DNA from: Nitrosomonas sp.
GTDB taxonomy: Bacteria; Pseudomonadota; Gammaproteobacteria; Burkholderiales; Nitrosomonadaceae
Reading direction: 5' to 3'
Length of the DNA stretch: 40,789 nt
Assembly: GCF_024282095.1 (NCBI RefSeq)
Contig: NZ_JAMWZS010000027.1
Coordinates: 1-40,789 of the forward strand
Shown: one piece after another, positions 27,623 to 36,243 of the stretch
How the letters are laid out: every line of letters begins with the position of its first letter
Numbering within the stretch: the first letter of the stretch is position 1
Translations under genes and position numbers: made by a program
The notes under the pieces: generated by a model
Told to the model about the DNA's origin: nothing
The model's database searches: none
Seen by the model: only the letters and a program-made list of their open reading frames with translations

Positions 27623-28330
27623 TCAAGAAAGACTGTCGCTATCCAGCAATCGCCATTGACCGTTCATTAGGATTTCCAATGGTTGATAATTGATTTTATA
27701 GCGCATCTTGCGGTTCTCTTTGATCCAATAACCTAGATAAAGATAAGGCAAACCAAGTTTCCGGCATTGTTCAATTTGCCATAAGATATTATAGGTACCA
27801 AAACTTGCATGGGTGATATCTGCATCATAAAAAGTATAAACCGATGAAAGTCCGTCGGGCAGCACATCAATAATACTGATCATGCGTAACGTTTCACCTT
27901 CATGGAATTCGACCAGTTTGGAATTCACGTGACTTTGTAATAAGAAATTCTGATACTGCTCAAGGCAATCATTGTCCATACCACTGCCAGCATGGCGCTG
28001 TGCCTGATAACGTTGATAGAGTGCGTAATGATCCGCTTTGTAATGAAGTGGGTGTTGTGTGGCTGTCAGATGTTGATGATGCTTCCATGCGCGGCGTTGC
28101 GCGCGCTTGTAAACAAACGCATTGGCATTGACGCGTACCGATAGGCAAGCATGACAATGTGCACAATTGGGTCGATAAATATAATGACCGCTACGACGAA
28201 ACCCGGCCTGCAGCAATTTCCCATACGTTTGCGTATCAATCGGATAATCCGGTGTAACCACTTCAGAGCATGCCAGCCTGTCCGGTAGATAACTGCAGGA
28301 ATAAGGGTGGGTAGTGTGAAATTTAAGCAC
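27623..28330 (-). CDS. bpt: Aspartate/glutamate leucyltransferase (bacterial protein transferase)
   Basis: A 235-aa GNAT-fold arginyltransferase-like enzyme that moves Leu from Leu-tRNA to N-terminal Asp or Glu, marking proteins for ClpAP. The N-terminus has the cysteine-rich segment [12 protein letters not shown], followed by the core ([20 protein letters not shown]). Its start overlaps the aat stop by 8 bp. Confidence 0.93.
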   Translation of the reverse strand: MLKFHTTHPYSCSYLPDRLACSEVVTPDYPIDTQTYGKLLQAGFRRSGHYIYRPNCAHCHACLSVRVNANAFVYKRAQRRAWKHHQHLTATQHPLHYKADHYALYQRYQAQRHAGSGMDNDCLEQYQNFLLQSHVNSKLVEFHEGETLRMISIIDVLPDGLSSVYTFYDADITHASFGTYNILWQIEQCRKLGLPYLYLGYWIKENRKMRYKINYQPLEILMNGQWRLLDSDSLS

Positions 28331-29030
28331 GGGTATCGCTCATTGTACGATCGAAGTTCCATCGACTGCCTGGTTCTAATTGGGTTATCAGCGTCTCTAA
28401 CTTTTGACTGAATTCCCGTCTGGAAATTTCCCGTGCGCCCAAAGATGCCAGATGGCCGGTTCTAACCTGGCAATCAATCAAGCCAAACTCCCAATGTTGT
28501 AATTGCTTTACCAAATGCACGAAGGCGATTTTTGATGCATCCGGTACACGCGAGAACATGGATTCGCCGAAAAATACCTTGCCTAACGAAACGCCATACA
28601 GTCCGCCGACAAGTACGCCATCCATCCACGTTTCCACGCAATGCGCCAATCCCATTTCATGCAACGCAGTATAAGCGGCAATCATTTCCGGATGTATCCA
28701 GGTGCCGGCTTGTCCCTTACGCGGTGCAGCGCATGCGTGCATAACCTGACTGAAACTGCAATCGGTGCGAATTTGGTAGTGATCCTTGTTAAGTGTCTTG
28801 CGCAACGAACGAGAAATCTTTAATTCACTGGGAAACAGCACCATGCGCGGATCGGGACTCCACCAAAGTATCGGTTCGTCTTCGTTAAACCAGGGAAAAA
28901 TACCTTTGCGGTAAGCCTCAAGCAAACGCCGTGGCGAAAGATCCCCGCCGGCGGCCAATAAACCATTGGGTTCTCTGAGTGCGCTCTCCACCGATGGAAA
29001 AGAAGAACAAGATCTAACGCTGGAACTCAT
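28323..29030 (-). CDS. aat: Leucyl/phenylalanyl-tRNA-protein transferase
   Basis: A 235-aa enzyme from ATG 29028-29030; a TTG four codons upstream is the alternative. It transfers Leu or Phe to N-terminal Lys or Arg. Hallmarks are [29 protein letters not shown] and [16 protein letters not shown]. It forms a two-gene operon with bpt, giving both branches of the bacterial N-degron pathway. Confidence 0.94.
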   Translation of the reverse strand: MSSSVRSCSSFPSVESALREPNGLLAAGGDLSPRRLLEAYRKGIFPWFNEDEPILWWSPDPRMVLFPSELKISRSLRKTLNKDHYQIRTDCSFSQVMHACAAPRKGQAGTWIHPEMIAAYTALHEMGLAHCVETWMDGVLVGGLYGVSLGKVFFGESMFSRVPDASKIAFVHLVKQLQHWEFGLIDCQVRTGHLASLGAREISRREFSQKLETLITQLEPGSRWNFDRTMSDTRA

Positions 29031-29066
29031 AAAATTTTTCAAAAATAAATACTGATTGATAATAAC

Positions 29067-29080
29067 TTGATACAGATCAA
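29067..29080. promoter_or_regulatory. FNR/Anr-type operator
   Basis: A perfect TTGAT-ACAG-ATCAA palindrome in the divergent region between aat and the outer-membrane protein gene. A TATTAT box lies at 29103-29108. A start point seven bases after that box puts the operator centre at -41.5, the classic class II activation position for CRP/FNR proteins. It lies about 43 bp upstream of the aat start, so it could influence both directions. Confidence 0.65.
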
Positions 29081-29102
29081 AGTTCCTATTTTAACGTTTA
29101 TC

Positions 29103-29108
29103 TATTAT
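29103..29108 (+). promoter_or_regulatory. Probable -10 element of the outer-membrane protein gene
   Basis: TATTAT, a five-of-six match to the sigma70 consensus, about 54 bp before the GTG start. A -35 hexamer is weak, which is usual when an activator occupies that position, as the FNR-type site would. Confidence 0.5.
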
Positions 29109-29161
29109 CGGGTTTCGATTTAGAACCTAAGAATAAATAAAATATATAAAAGGAGACTCAA

Positions 29162-30085
29162 GTGAAAAATCTTTTTGACAGAGTGCGGCTGGCTTCACGC
29201 ATTACTGCGAGTTTATTTGTTGTAGTCAGTGCAATGGCTGCGCCTCATGCGCTGGCGCATGATAAGGCAGCAGAACGCATCAAGCAATTGGAACAAAGCT
29301 TGCAGGCCATCCAGGCTGAATTGCAAAAAATGAAATCTGAATCTGCTCAGGCTGCGCAAAAGGTTAGGAATATAGAACAAACAACTAGTCAGACAGAACA
29401 GAAATTAAATAGTCTTGAAGAGAGGAAGGTTGTATTGACAGAGAGGGTAGATCCATTAACGCAACGCATCGGTTCAGATATAACAGAAAAAACTCGTTTG
29501 CTGCACTTCCGCGGCGGCTTTACACACATGATGAATCATCGCAATGGCGTATCCATACAAAGTCAAGTATCACCGGTTGGAGCTCAGGATCAATCTGATA
29601 AACAAGGCTGGTATGTGGGGGCAGGTATTGATTGGGGGCTGACCAGAGATATGTGGGGGCTTTTACCCAAAACGACTGTTTTTGCAGAACTGATGTTTGA
29701 GTATAAGCAATTTGGCGCGCATGTTCTGGGCAATGGTGCAGTAGGTAATGCTCCCAGTATGTTAGCTGGCGGCGCAGTAAATCCGGTTAATGTAACGGTT
29801 AGCCAGTTTACGGTATCCGCATCGCCTAAAATCAAATTTTTTGAAGGGTCAAAAGTTAGACCCTGGATTATTCCTGCAGGTTTGGCAGTTCACGTCATGA
29901 GCCCACCATCCGAGTCTATTACAGTTTTGGCACCTGGAGTTCAATTTGGCGCGGGTGTTGATTACAACATCTGGAAGGACTTTTTTGTCGGCATCGAGGG
30001 TCGCTATCACTTGACAGCCGGCAGGACAGATAACGTTAATTTGAGTGGTATGACGGCTGGTGGTTATGTTGGAATTGGTTTCTAA
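29162..30085 (+). CDS. Outer-membrane beta-barrel protein with N-terminal coiled coil
   Basis: A 307-aa protein. GTG 29162 follows AGGAG by six or seven bases. A signal peptide ends near ALA/HD. Residues ~35-95 are a heptad-like coiled coil (IKQLEQSLQAIQAELQKMKSE). The rest is a transmembrane barrel with alternating aromatic strands (GWYVGAGIDWGL, VFAELMFEYKQFG, FFVGIEGRYHL), ending GYVGIGF with the C-terminal Phe recognised by BamA. It resembles OmpA/OmpW-type eight-strand barrels with a periplasmic trimerising or wall-binding region. Not further named. Likely induced under low oxygen if the FNR site is used. Confidence 0.7.
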   Translation: MKNLFDRVRLASRITASLFVVVSAMAAPHALAHDKAAERIKQLEQSLQAIQAELQKMKSESAQAAQKVRNIEQTTSQTEQKLNSLEERKVVLTERVDPLTQRIGSDITEKTRLLHFRGGFTHMMNHRNGVSIQSQVSPVGAQDQSDKQGWYVGAGIDWGLTRDMWGLLPKTTVFAELMFEYKQFGAHVLGNGAVGNAPSMLAGGAVNPVNVTVSQFTVSASPKIKFFEGSKVRPWIIPAGLAVHVMSPPSESITVLAPGVQFGAGVDYNIWKDFFVGIEGRYHLTAGRTDNVNLSGMTAGGYVGIGF

Positions 30086-30390
30086 AGATTCAGATGCTGA
30101 GGAAAGACGAAAGAGAAAGCGATGAATTAGCAGTACATTGGCTTACGCAAAAAATTAAAAGTCTGTCCTTGTTCTTATAGCATTGTATTTTTGTTTCGTG
30201 GCAATAGAAGGGTATGAGTGCTTACGAAGCCTTTACACCTCACTTTTTTTGTGAGGTGTTTTTTTTGTTATGCTGCCTGGGAAAAGGAATAATTTTTGTC
30301 ACCTGCGCAGCGTTTTTAAATAGATAAAACCAAGCGTGCAAGGTGGATTCATATTAAAATCCCGCTTCTGTTTAATTTTGAATCAAAAAC
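30086..30390 (+). other. Intergenic region between the outer-membrane protein gene and suhB
   Basis: 305 bp. The only feature I can support is the terminator at 30235-30268. The remainder contains no open frame of note and no clear promoter for suhB. Confidence 0.6.
30235..30268 (+). terminator. Intrinsic terminator of the outer-membrane protein gene
   Basis: ACACCTCAC and GTGAGGTGTT pair over a seven-T loop, followed by a run of eight T residues. Confidence 0.85.
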
Positions 30391-31221
30391 ATGCATCCAA
30401 TGCTAACCATCGCGGTGAAAGCCGCGCGCCGTGCTGGCAGTATTATTAATAAGGCATCACAGAATCTGGATTTGCTCAATGTGTCGAAGAAATCGCACAG
30501 TGACTACGTGAGCGAAGTCGATGGCGCGGCGGAAGACGCCATTATCAAGATTTTGTTAACGGCTTATCCCGATCACGCGATTTTGGCGGAAGAAAGCGGT
30601 CGCCAGGGCGATCATAAAAAATCCGAGTTTCAATGGATTGTTGATCCGCTCGATGGTACAACCAACTTTTTGCATGGTTTTCCCAAGTATTCCGTTTCCA
30701 TTGCGGTGAAGCATAAAGGCGTGCTGAGCCATGCGGTGGTTTATGATCCGACCAATAATGAGTTGTTTACCGCCAGTCGTGGAGGGGGCGCTTATTTGAA
30801 CGATCACCGTATTCGTGTCAGTAAACGCACTCGATTTGAGGATTGTTTGATTGGCACAGGGCTTCCGTTTCGTGATTTGACGCATATCGATGCTTACTTC
30901 GCCATGCTCAAGGACATTGTTCCACGCATAGCGGGGATTCGGCGGCCGGGGTCTGCTGCGTTGGATCTGGCCTATGTCGCGGCGGGGCGCTATGACGGTT
31001 TCTGGGAAATTGGTCTGGCGCCGTGGGATATGGCGGCCGGTTGCTTGCTGATTACCGAAGCGGGCGGATTGGTTGGTGATTTGGAAGGCAATGGAACACA
31101 GTTGGAGAGCGGACAAATTATTGCGGGAAATCCGAAAGTATTCGGACAGTTGCTGCAGGTGATTGCGCCGCATCTGACACCGGAGTTGATTGAAATACAG
31201 CGGACTGCCAAGTCTCTCTAG
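30391..31221 (+). CDS. suhB: Inositol-1-monophosphatase family protein SuhB
   Basis: A 276-aa Mg-dependent phosphatase, also a ribosomal RNA transcription factor in E. coli. It shows the metal site LAEESG, then [16 protein letters not shown], and [15 protein letters not shown] near the C-terminus. The start ATG 30391 has no strong SD. It faces scpB with 17 bp between the two stops. Confidence 0.93.
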   Translation: MHPMLTIAVKAARRAGSIINKASQNLDLLNVSKKSHSDYVSEVDGAAEDAIIKILLTAYPDHAILAEESGRQGDHKKSEFQWIVDPLDGTTNFLHGFPKYSVSIAVKHKGVLSHAVVYDPTNNELFTASRGGGAYLNDHRIRVSKRTRFEDCLIGTGLPFRDLTHIDAYFAMLKDIVPRIAGIRRPGSAALDLAYVAAGRYDGFWEIGLAPWDMAAGCLLITEAGGLVGDLEGNGTQLESGQIIAGNPKVFGQLLQVIAPHLTPELIEIQRTAKSL

Positions 31222-31238
31222 TCGAATTGCCGGGAAAG

Positions 31239-31868
31239 TTAACGATCTGACGCTTCAGGTGCTGCAAACGGTAATTCTTGATGGTTATCGTTGGATTCGA
31301 TCAGCGATCTCATCTCTTCGAGTGGCGGAAGTTCTTCCAAAGTACGTAAGTTCAAATCATCCAGAAACTGTGATGTCGTAGCAAACAACGCCGGTTTTCC
31401 GGGTACGTTACGATGTCCGATCGCTTCAATCCAGCCGCGCGCAGTGAGTGTTTTGAGCACCGAGCTGGATACGCTGACACCACGGATTTCTTCAATATCA
31501 CCCCGCGTCACGGGTTGACGATAGGCAATAATCGCGAGTGTTTCCATAATGGCACGTGAATACCGGGGCGTCTTTTGTGGGGTCAGCCGATCCAGATACG
31601 GTTGTATCTCAGCTTTGGTCTGAAAGCGCCAACCGCTCGCCACTGTCACGAGTTCAACACCGCTATCGCGCCATTTCTCGCGAATTTCTTCCAGTAATTT
31701 GGCCAGCAACGCGGCGCTCAATTCATGATTGAATAATTTTCTCAGTTCGTTAACAGGCAAAGGCTCCTGCGTTGTCAGCAATGCCGCTTCGAGAATTTTT
31801 CTGGTTTTCTCAGGCGTGAGTGAATCCAATGCGTCAGACTGATTCGGCGGCGTCGATTGAGCGGACAT
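31239..31868 (-). CDS. scpB: Segregation and condensation protein B
   Basis: A 209-aa winged-helix protein, part of the SMC-ScpAB condensin. The start is ATG 31866-31868, giving MSAQSTPPNQSDALDSL; the frame is open 51 codons further upstream as an out-of-family extension inside scpA. Hallmarks are LEAALLTTQEPLPV, YSRAIMETLAIIAYRQPVTR and EEIRGVSVSSSVLKTL. It overlaps scpA by 35 bp. Confidence 0.94.
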   Translation of the reverse strand: MSAQSTPPNQSDALDSLTPEKTRKILEAALLTTQEPLPVNELRKLFNHELSAALLAKLLEEIREKWRDSGVELVTVASGWRFQTKAEIQPYLDRLTPQKTPRYSRAIMETLAIIAYRQPVTRGDIEEIRGVSVSSSVLKTLTARGWIEAIGHRNVPGKPALFATTSQFLDDLNLRTLEELPPLEEMRSLIESNDNHQELPFAAPEASDR

Positions 31869-32643
31869 AAATGATTCCAAAATCTTGGGATTGAGCAATT
31901 TCCAGTAGCAGTTCCTTCGCCAGTTCCAGAATTGCCAGGAAGGTAACCACAACTTCAGCGACTGTCGCTGTGGGGCTAAACAAGTCGTAGAATTCCACTT
32001 GTTTCTGCCCGCGCAGATCACGTAAAACCTGGCTCATATAAGCCCGTACGGAAAGAATCTCACGTTTGACTTGATGGTGGCGGTTGACTTTGGCACGCGT
32101 CAGGATGGTGGCCCAGGCATGCCGCAAATCATCCAGGTTGATATTGGGTAATTGTTCAGTAGCATTTTGTTCGATCCATACCTGAATGACGGTGAAGTCG
32201 CGCTCAGCTTGCGGCAATTCATTCAGGCGTGATGCGGCTTTTTTCATTTGCTCGTATTCGAGTAAACGCCGCACCAGTTCAGCGCGCGGATCGTGTTCTT
32301 CTTCCATTTCCGTTTTTGGAGTGGGCAGCAACATGCGCGATTTGATCTCGATCAGCAACGCAGTCATCAGCAGATATTCGGCAGCCAGTTCCAGTTGATC
32401 AACGCGCATCATGTCGACATAGGTCATATATTGCAGCGTGAGTTCTGCCATCGGAATATCCAGGATATTCAGATTATGCTTGCGGATCAGATAGAGCAGT
32501 AAATCCAACGGTCCCTGAAAGGTATCCAGGAAAACTTCGAGCGCGTCCGGTGGAATATACAGATCCTGCGGAATTTCCAGCAAAGGCTCGCCGCAGATTT
32601 TGGCTATGGGAGATACGTCAACAGAATCAATCACTGAATTCAC
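31834..32643 (-). CDS. scpA: Segregation and condensation protein A
   Basis: A 269-aa kleisin bridging the SMC heads. The N-terminal domain has FQGPLDLLLYLIRKHNLNILDIPMA in two blocks and YMTYVDMMRVDQLELAAEYLLMTALL. The C-terminal winged helix is near VVVTFLAILELAKE. A central acidic region is typical. It sits between trpS and scpB on the same strand. Confidence 0.93.
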   Translation of the reverse strand: MNSVIDSVDVSPIAKICGEPLLEIPQDLYIPPDALEVFLDTFQGPLDLLLYLIRKHNLNILDIPMAELTLQYMTYVDMMRVDQLELAAEYLLMTALLIEIKSRMLLPTPKTEMEEEHDPRAELVRRLLEYEQMKKAASRLNELPQAERDFTVIQVWIEQNATEQLPNINLDDLRHAWATILTRAKVNRHHQVKREILSVRAYMSQVLRDLRGQKQVEFYDLFSPTATVAEVVVTFLAILELAKELLLEIAQSQDFGIIYVRSIDAAESV

Positions 32644-32688
32644 TGCGGGATACCACTGATTTGGTTCAATTAGCCCATTGCGAATGCA

Positions 32689-33891
32689 TCAGGAGTAACT
32701 GAGTCCCATCGCTTCACGAATGTCGCGCATGGTTTCTTCCGCCAGTTTGTTGGCTTTCTCACAACCGTCTGCAATGATATTGCGTACCAACGTTGGGTCC
32801 TCTTCATACTGTTTGATGCGCTCAACCATTGGCGCTTGTTCAGCCAGGATTGCGTCAATGACGGGTGATTTGCAATCCAGGCAGCCGATTTCCGCGTTCC
32901 GGCAACCGTGCTGTACCCATTTTTGCGTATTGTCATCGGAATAGACCAAATGGAATTGCCATACCGGGCATTTGGCTGGATCGCCTGGGTCGCTGCGCCG
33001 CACGCGCGCCGGGTCGGTAGGCATGGTGCGGATTTTTTTGCGGATGGTTTCGGGATCTTCCCGTAGGCTGATGGTGTTGCCATAGGACTTGGACATTTTC
33101 TGGCCATCCAGCCCAGGCATTTTGGAGGCTGCGGTGAGCAGCGTTTCAGGTTCGGTCAAAATCATTTTGCCGCCGCCTTCCAGATAACCAAATAAGCGTT
33201 CGCGGTCGCCCAGACTGAGATTCTGTTGTTCATTCAGTAATGATTTGGCTTCTTCCAGCGCGTTTTCATCGCCTTTTTCTTGATACAGCGTGCGCAGCTC
33301 AGTATACAGTTTTGATTTTTTTGAACCCAGTTTCTTGATGGCTAATTCAGCTTTTTCTTCAAAACCGACTTCTTTGCCATAGATATGATTGAAACGGCGA
33401 GAGATTTCACGCGTAAATTCCAAGTGCGGCGCTTGATCCTCACCGACCGGCACCCGATTGGCGCGGTAAATCAGAATATCCGCGCTTTGCAGCAAAGGGT
33501 AGCCGAGAAAACCATAGGTGCTGAGGTCTTTCTCGGACAGTTTTTCCTGTTGATCTTTGTAAGTGGGCACGCGTTCCAACCAACCGAGCGGTGTCATCAT
33601 CGACAGCAGTAGATACAGTTCTGCGTGCGCCGGAACCTTGGATTGAATGAACAGAATCGCCTGCGATGGATCAACGCCAGCAGCCAGCCAGTCAATGACC
33701 ATATCCCAGACATTTTGCTCGATAATTTCCGGCGTATCGTAATGGGTCGTCAAGGCATGCCAGTCGGCGACAAAAAACAGGCATTCATACTGTTGCTGCA
33801 ACTTTACCCAGTTTTTTAATACGCCATGATAATGTCCTAAATGCAGGCTGCCGGTGGGGCGCATGCCTGATAAAACGCGATCAGCAAACAT
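32689..33891 (-). CDS. trpS: Tryptophanyl-tRNA synthetase, long form with iron-sulfur cysteine motif
   Basis: A 400-aa class I enzyme. HLGH at residues 17-20 and KMSKS at 265-269 are the ATP-binding signatures. A charged insertion at ~188-250 makes it longer than the ~334-aa E. coli enzyme. Cys308, Cys330, Cys337 and Cys340 form C-x21-C-x6-C-x2-C, very near the C-x22-C-x6-C-x2-C of Thermotoga maritima TrpRS, which holds a [4Fe-4S] cluster near the anticodon. No trp operon or leader is adjacent. It lies 45 bp upstream of scpA. Confidence 0.94.
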   Translation of the reverse strand: MFADRVLSGMRPTGSLHLGHYHGVLKNWVKLQQQYECLFFVADWHALTTHYDTPEIIEQNVWDMVIDWLAAGVDPSQAILFIQSKVPAHAELYLLLSMMTPLGWLERVPTYKDQQEKLSEKDLSTYGFLGYPLLQSADILIYRANRVPVGEDQAPHLEFTREISRRFNHIYGKEVGFEEKAELAIKKLGSKKSKLYTELRTLYQEKGDENALEEAKSLLNEQQNLSLGDRERLFGYLEGGGKMILTEPETLLTAASKMPGLDGQKMSKSYGNTISLREDPETIRKKIRTMPTDPARVRRSDPGDPAKCPVWQFHLVYSDDNTQKWVQHGCRNAEIGCLDCKSPVIDAILAEQAPMVERIKQYEEDPTLVRNIIADGCEKANKLAEETMRDIREAMGLSYS

Positions 33892-33917
33892 GTTGATTTC
33901 CTAAATTTAAAACGTTG

Positions 33918-34583
33918 TTAAATATATAGTCCAAAAACTGACACAATCATTATTTTGGCCCAGGTGATTGCAGGCCCGATCACGGCACCCAGTACACCGC
34001 TGAATAACAATGCCAGTAATATCATAAAACCGTAAGGTTCGATGCGGGAGAATTGATAAGCCAAGCGGTGCGGCAGCAAACTGACCGCCATGCGGCCGCC
34101 ATCCAGCGGGGGCAGCGGCAACAGGTTGAGCACCATCAGCACAACATTGATTTCAATACCCGCGATTCCCATGAGGGCCAATGGTTTTGCAAAACTGCTC
34201 TCGGGCATGAAAATAGCCAGTTTGATCATCAGCGCCCAAAAAAACGCCATCAGCAGATTGGCACCCGGCCCGGCAGCGGCAACCCAGAGCATGTCGCGTT
34301 TGGGGTGGCGCAAGTTGGAAAAATTAACCGGCACCGGTTTGGCCCAACCAAATAAGAATCCTGCGCCGACGGTCACCTTGCTGAGAACAAACAATGATAG
34401 CGGTACCAGGATCGTGCCGACGAGATCGATGTGTCGCACCGGATTGAGACTGATGCGTCCTTCGTTAAAGGCTGTGAAGTCACCGAACTGTTTGGCGATA
34501 TAACCATGCGCCGCCTCATGCATGGTGATGGCAAAAATAACCGGTAAGGCATAAATGGCGATGCCTTGGATGATACTATCCAT
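33918..34583 (-). CDS. Site-2 protease family (M50) membrane metalloprotease
   Basis: A 221-aa integral membrane protein from ATG 34581-34583; a TTG four codons upstream is the alternative. Zinc motif HEAAHG stands in the first membrane helix, and NLLPLPPLDGGR supplies the Asp ligand in a later helix (the NxxPxxxLDG motif). Four to five hydrophobic segments, no PDZ domain. Related to the YwhC-like stand-alone group, substrate unknown. It overlaps the yciO stop region by 8 bp. Confidence 0.88.
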   Translation of the reverse strand: MDSIIQGIAIYALPVIFAITMHEAAHGYIAKQFGDFTAFNEGRISLNPVRHIDLVGTILVPLSLFVLSKVTVGAGFLFGWAKPVPVNFSNLRHPKRDMLWVAAAGPGANLLMAFFWALMIKLAIFMPESSFAKPLALMGIAGIEINVVLMVLNLLPLPPLDGGRMAVSLLPHRLAYQFSRIEPYGFMILLALLFSGVLGAVIGPAITWAKIMIVSVFGLYI

Positions 34584-35208
34584 GACTGATTCCAAAGGGT
34601 TCGATGCTGCCTTTACCTTGCCGGATCAATTCGGGCACGTCGCTGGTCAAATCAATCACGGTGGTCATGTCGATGCCGCAGGAGCCGGCATCCATCACCA
34701 ATTCCACTTGATGCTCCAGGCGTTCGCGGATTTCCTCCGCATCATTCATCGGTAACTCATCCCCGGGCAATATCAGTGTGGAGCTGAGCAAGGGCTCGTC
34801 GAGTTCTGCCAGTAGCGCCAGCACAACCGGATGATCGGGAATGCGCAGGCCGATGGTGTTGCGCTTGGGATGTTGCATGCGGCGCGGCACTTCCCGCGTT
34901 GCCTGTAAAATAAACGTATAACTGCCGGGCGTTGTCGCTTTGAGTAATCGATACTGGCTGTTATCCACTTTGGCGTAGGTGGAGATTTCCGCCAGATTCC
35001 GGCACACCAGTGTGAAATGATGATGATCATCCACTTGCCGGATGGTGCGGATGCGCGACATCGCGTCTTTGTCGCCGAGATGACAGCCCAGGGCATAACA
35101 GGAGTCCGTGGGATAAACGATGATTCCGCCGCTGCGTACTATTGCAACAGCCTGTCTGATCAGGCGCAAATGCGGTGTGTCGGTGTGAATTGAGAAGAAT
35201 TGGGCCAC
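34576..35208 (-). CDS. yciO: YciO/Sua5-type threonylcarbamoyl-AMP synthase-like protein
   Basis: A 210-aa protein with the YrdC fold (GGIIVYPTDSCYALGC, RPDHPVV-like RIPDHPVVLALL). Lys/Arg of the ATP pocket appears in HPKRNTIGLRIP. It lacks the C-terminal Sua5 domain and is of the YciO rather than TsaC length. The role may be in tRNA t6A37 synthesis or a related carbamoylation; the true substrate of YciO proteins is unsettled. Downstream of the PHP gene, as in many proteobacteria. Confidence 0.9.
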   Translation of the reverse strand: MAQFFSIHTDTPHLRLIRQAVAIVRSGGIIVYPTDSCYALGCHLGDKDAMSRIRTIRQVDDHHHFTLVCRNLAEISTYAKVDNSQYRLLKATTPGSYTFILQATREVPRRMQHPKRNTIGLRIPDHPVVLALLAELDEPLLSSTLILPGDELPMNDAEEIRERLEHQVELVMDAGSCGIDMTTVIDLTSDVPELIRQGKGSIEPFGISHG

Positions 35209-35260
35209 AGTAAAGAAGATGTCTGGATTAAATAATGATTAGGGTAGCATATCGTGAAAG

Positions 35261-36112
35261 TTATTCGATTGCTGCAAGGCTTTTCCAGTCATGCCAGACC
35301 GGTTTGCATCCCAGCGGAAGTTCGGGCAATTGGCCTAGATCGTAATAGCTCTCGCCAGGACCATGAAAATCCGAGCCGCAAGAAGCCATCAAACCCATGT
35401 CTTGCGCGTGTTTTGCAAAATCTTTGACCTGCTCGGGCGTGTGACTTGATGTGACCACTTCGATGGCTGCTCCGCCTAATGCACAAAATTCATCGAATAG
35501 ATCATTGAGTACATTTTTACCCAAATGATAGCGTCCCGGATGCGCAATGACTGCCCGGCCTCCGCTGCCGTGAATCCAGCCGATCGCATCGCTGAGTGCT
35601 GCCCATTCGTGCGGGGTATACCCCGGCTTGCCTTTGATCAGATATTTTTTAAACACGGATTTGACATCTTTGGCATAGCCTTGCTCGACCAGAAAACGCG
35701 CAAAGTGTGTGCGTCCAATTAAGCGTTGCTCGCCCACATACGCATAAGCGCCTTCCAGACTGTCATGAATACCGATTTTGGCGAGTTCTGCGGCGATATT
35801 CTCGGCGCGTTGCGTGCGGCCTGCACGGACAGCGGCCAAGCCTTCAATGAGTGGCGTATACTGCGGATCAATGTCCAGCCCGACAATGTGTAGTGTGCGG
35901 CCACGCCAACTGACGGAGATTTCCACGCCGTTTATAAATGTGATATTTTTCGTTTCGGCTATTTGGCGCGCCTCTGCAAGCCCGGCGATGTCGTCGTGAT
36001 CGGTTAAGGCCAACGTTTCAACACCGCGTATAGCTGCCCGTTCGACTAATTGTGTGGGAGTTAATAAGCCATCAGAAATGGTGGAATGACAATGCAGATC
36101 AATATTGAGCAT
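35261..36112 (-). CDS. PHP-domain phosphoesterase (YciV/RNase AM-like)
   Basis: A 283-aa protein of the 3',5'-nucleoside bisphosphate phosphatase / 5'-3' RNase AM family. Metal ligands appear as DLHCHSTISDG, LALTDHDD, GVEISVSW, VIAHPGRY and CGSDFHGPGE. Neighbouring yciO supports the YciV assignment. Start ATG 36110-36112. It begins the minus-strand series down to scpB. Confidence 0.92.
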   Translation of the reverse strand: MLNIDLHCHSTISDGLLTPTQLVERAAIRGVETLALTDHDDIAGLAEARQIAETKNITFINGVEISVSWRGRTLHIVGLDIDPQYTPLIEGLAAVRAGRTQRAENIAAELAKIGIHDSLEGAYAYVGEQRLIGRTHFARFLVEQGYAKDVKSVFKKYLIKGKPGYTPHEWAALSDAIGWIHGSGGRAVIAHPGRYHLGKNVLNDLFDEFCALGGAAIEVVTSSHTPEQVKDFAKHAQDMGLMASCGSDFHGPGESYYDLGQLPELPLGCKPVWHDWKSLAAIE

Positions 36113-36195
36113 GAAGCGGATTATATGCGCAAAGCGGAATATGCATCATAACAAATAACGCGACTTAAGAAAAATGATTGTATTGGATAATTAAA

Positions 36196-36210
36196 GGGAT
36201 AGTTTGTCCC
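36196..36210. promoter_or_regulatory. Imperfect palindrome before nnrS
   Basis: GGGATA-GTT-TGTCCC has one mismatch from perfect symmetry and lies 34 bp before the nnrS start. It could be an operator, but I cannot assign a regulator. Confidence 0.25.
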
Positions 36211-36243
36211 ATGAATAAATTGCACGTTTCATAAGGAATTCGA

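Noticed and set aside
30556-31173. A 205-aa open frame on the minus strand
   Set aside because: Antisense shadow of suhB.
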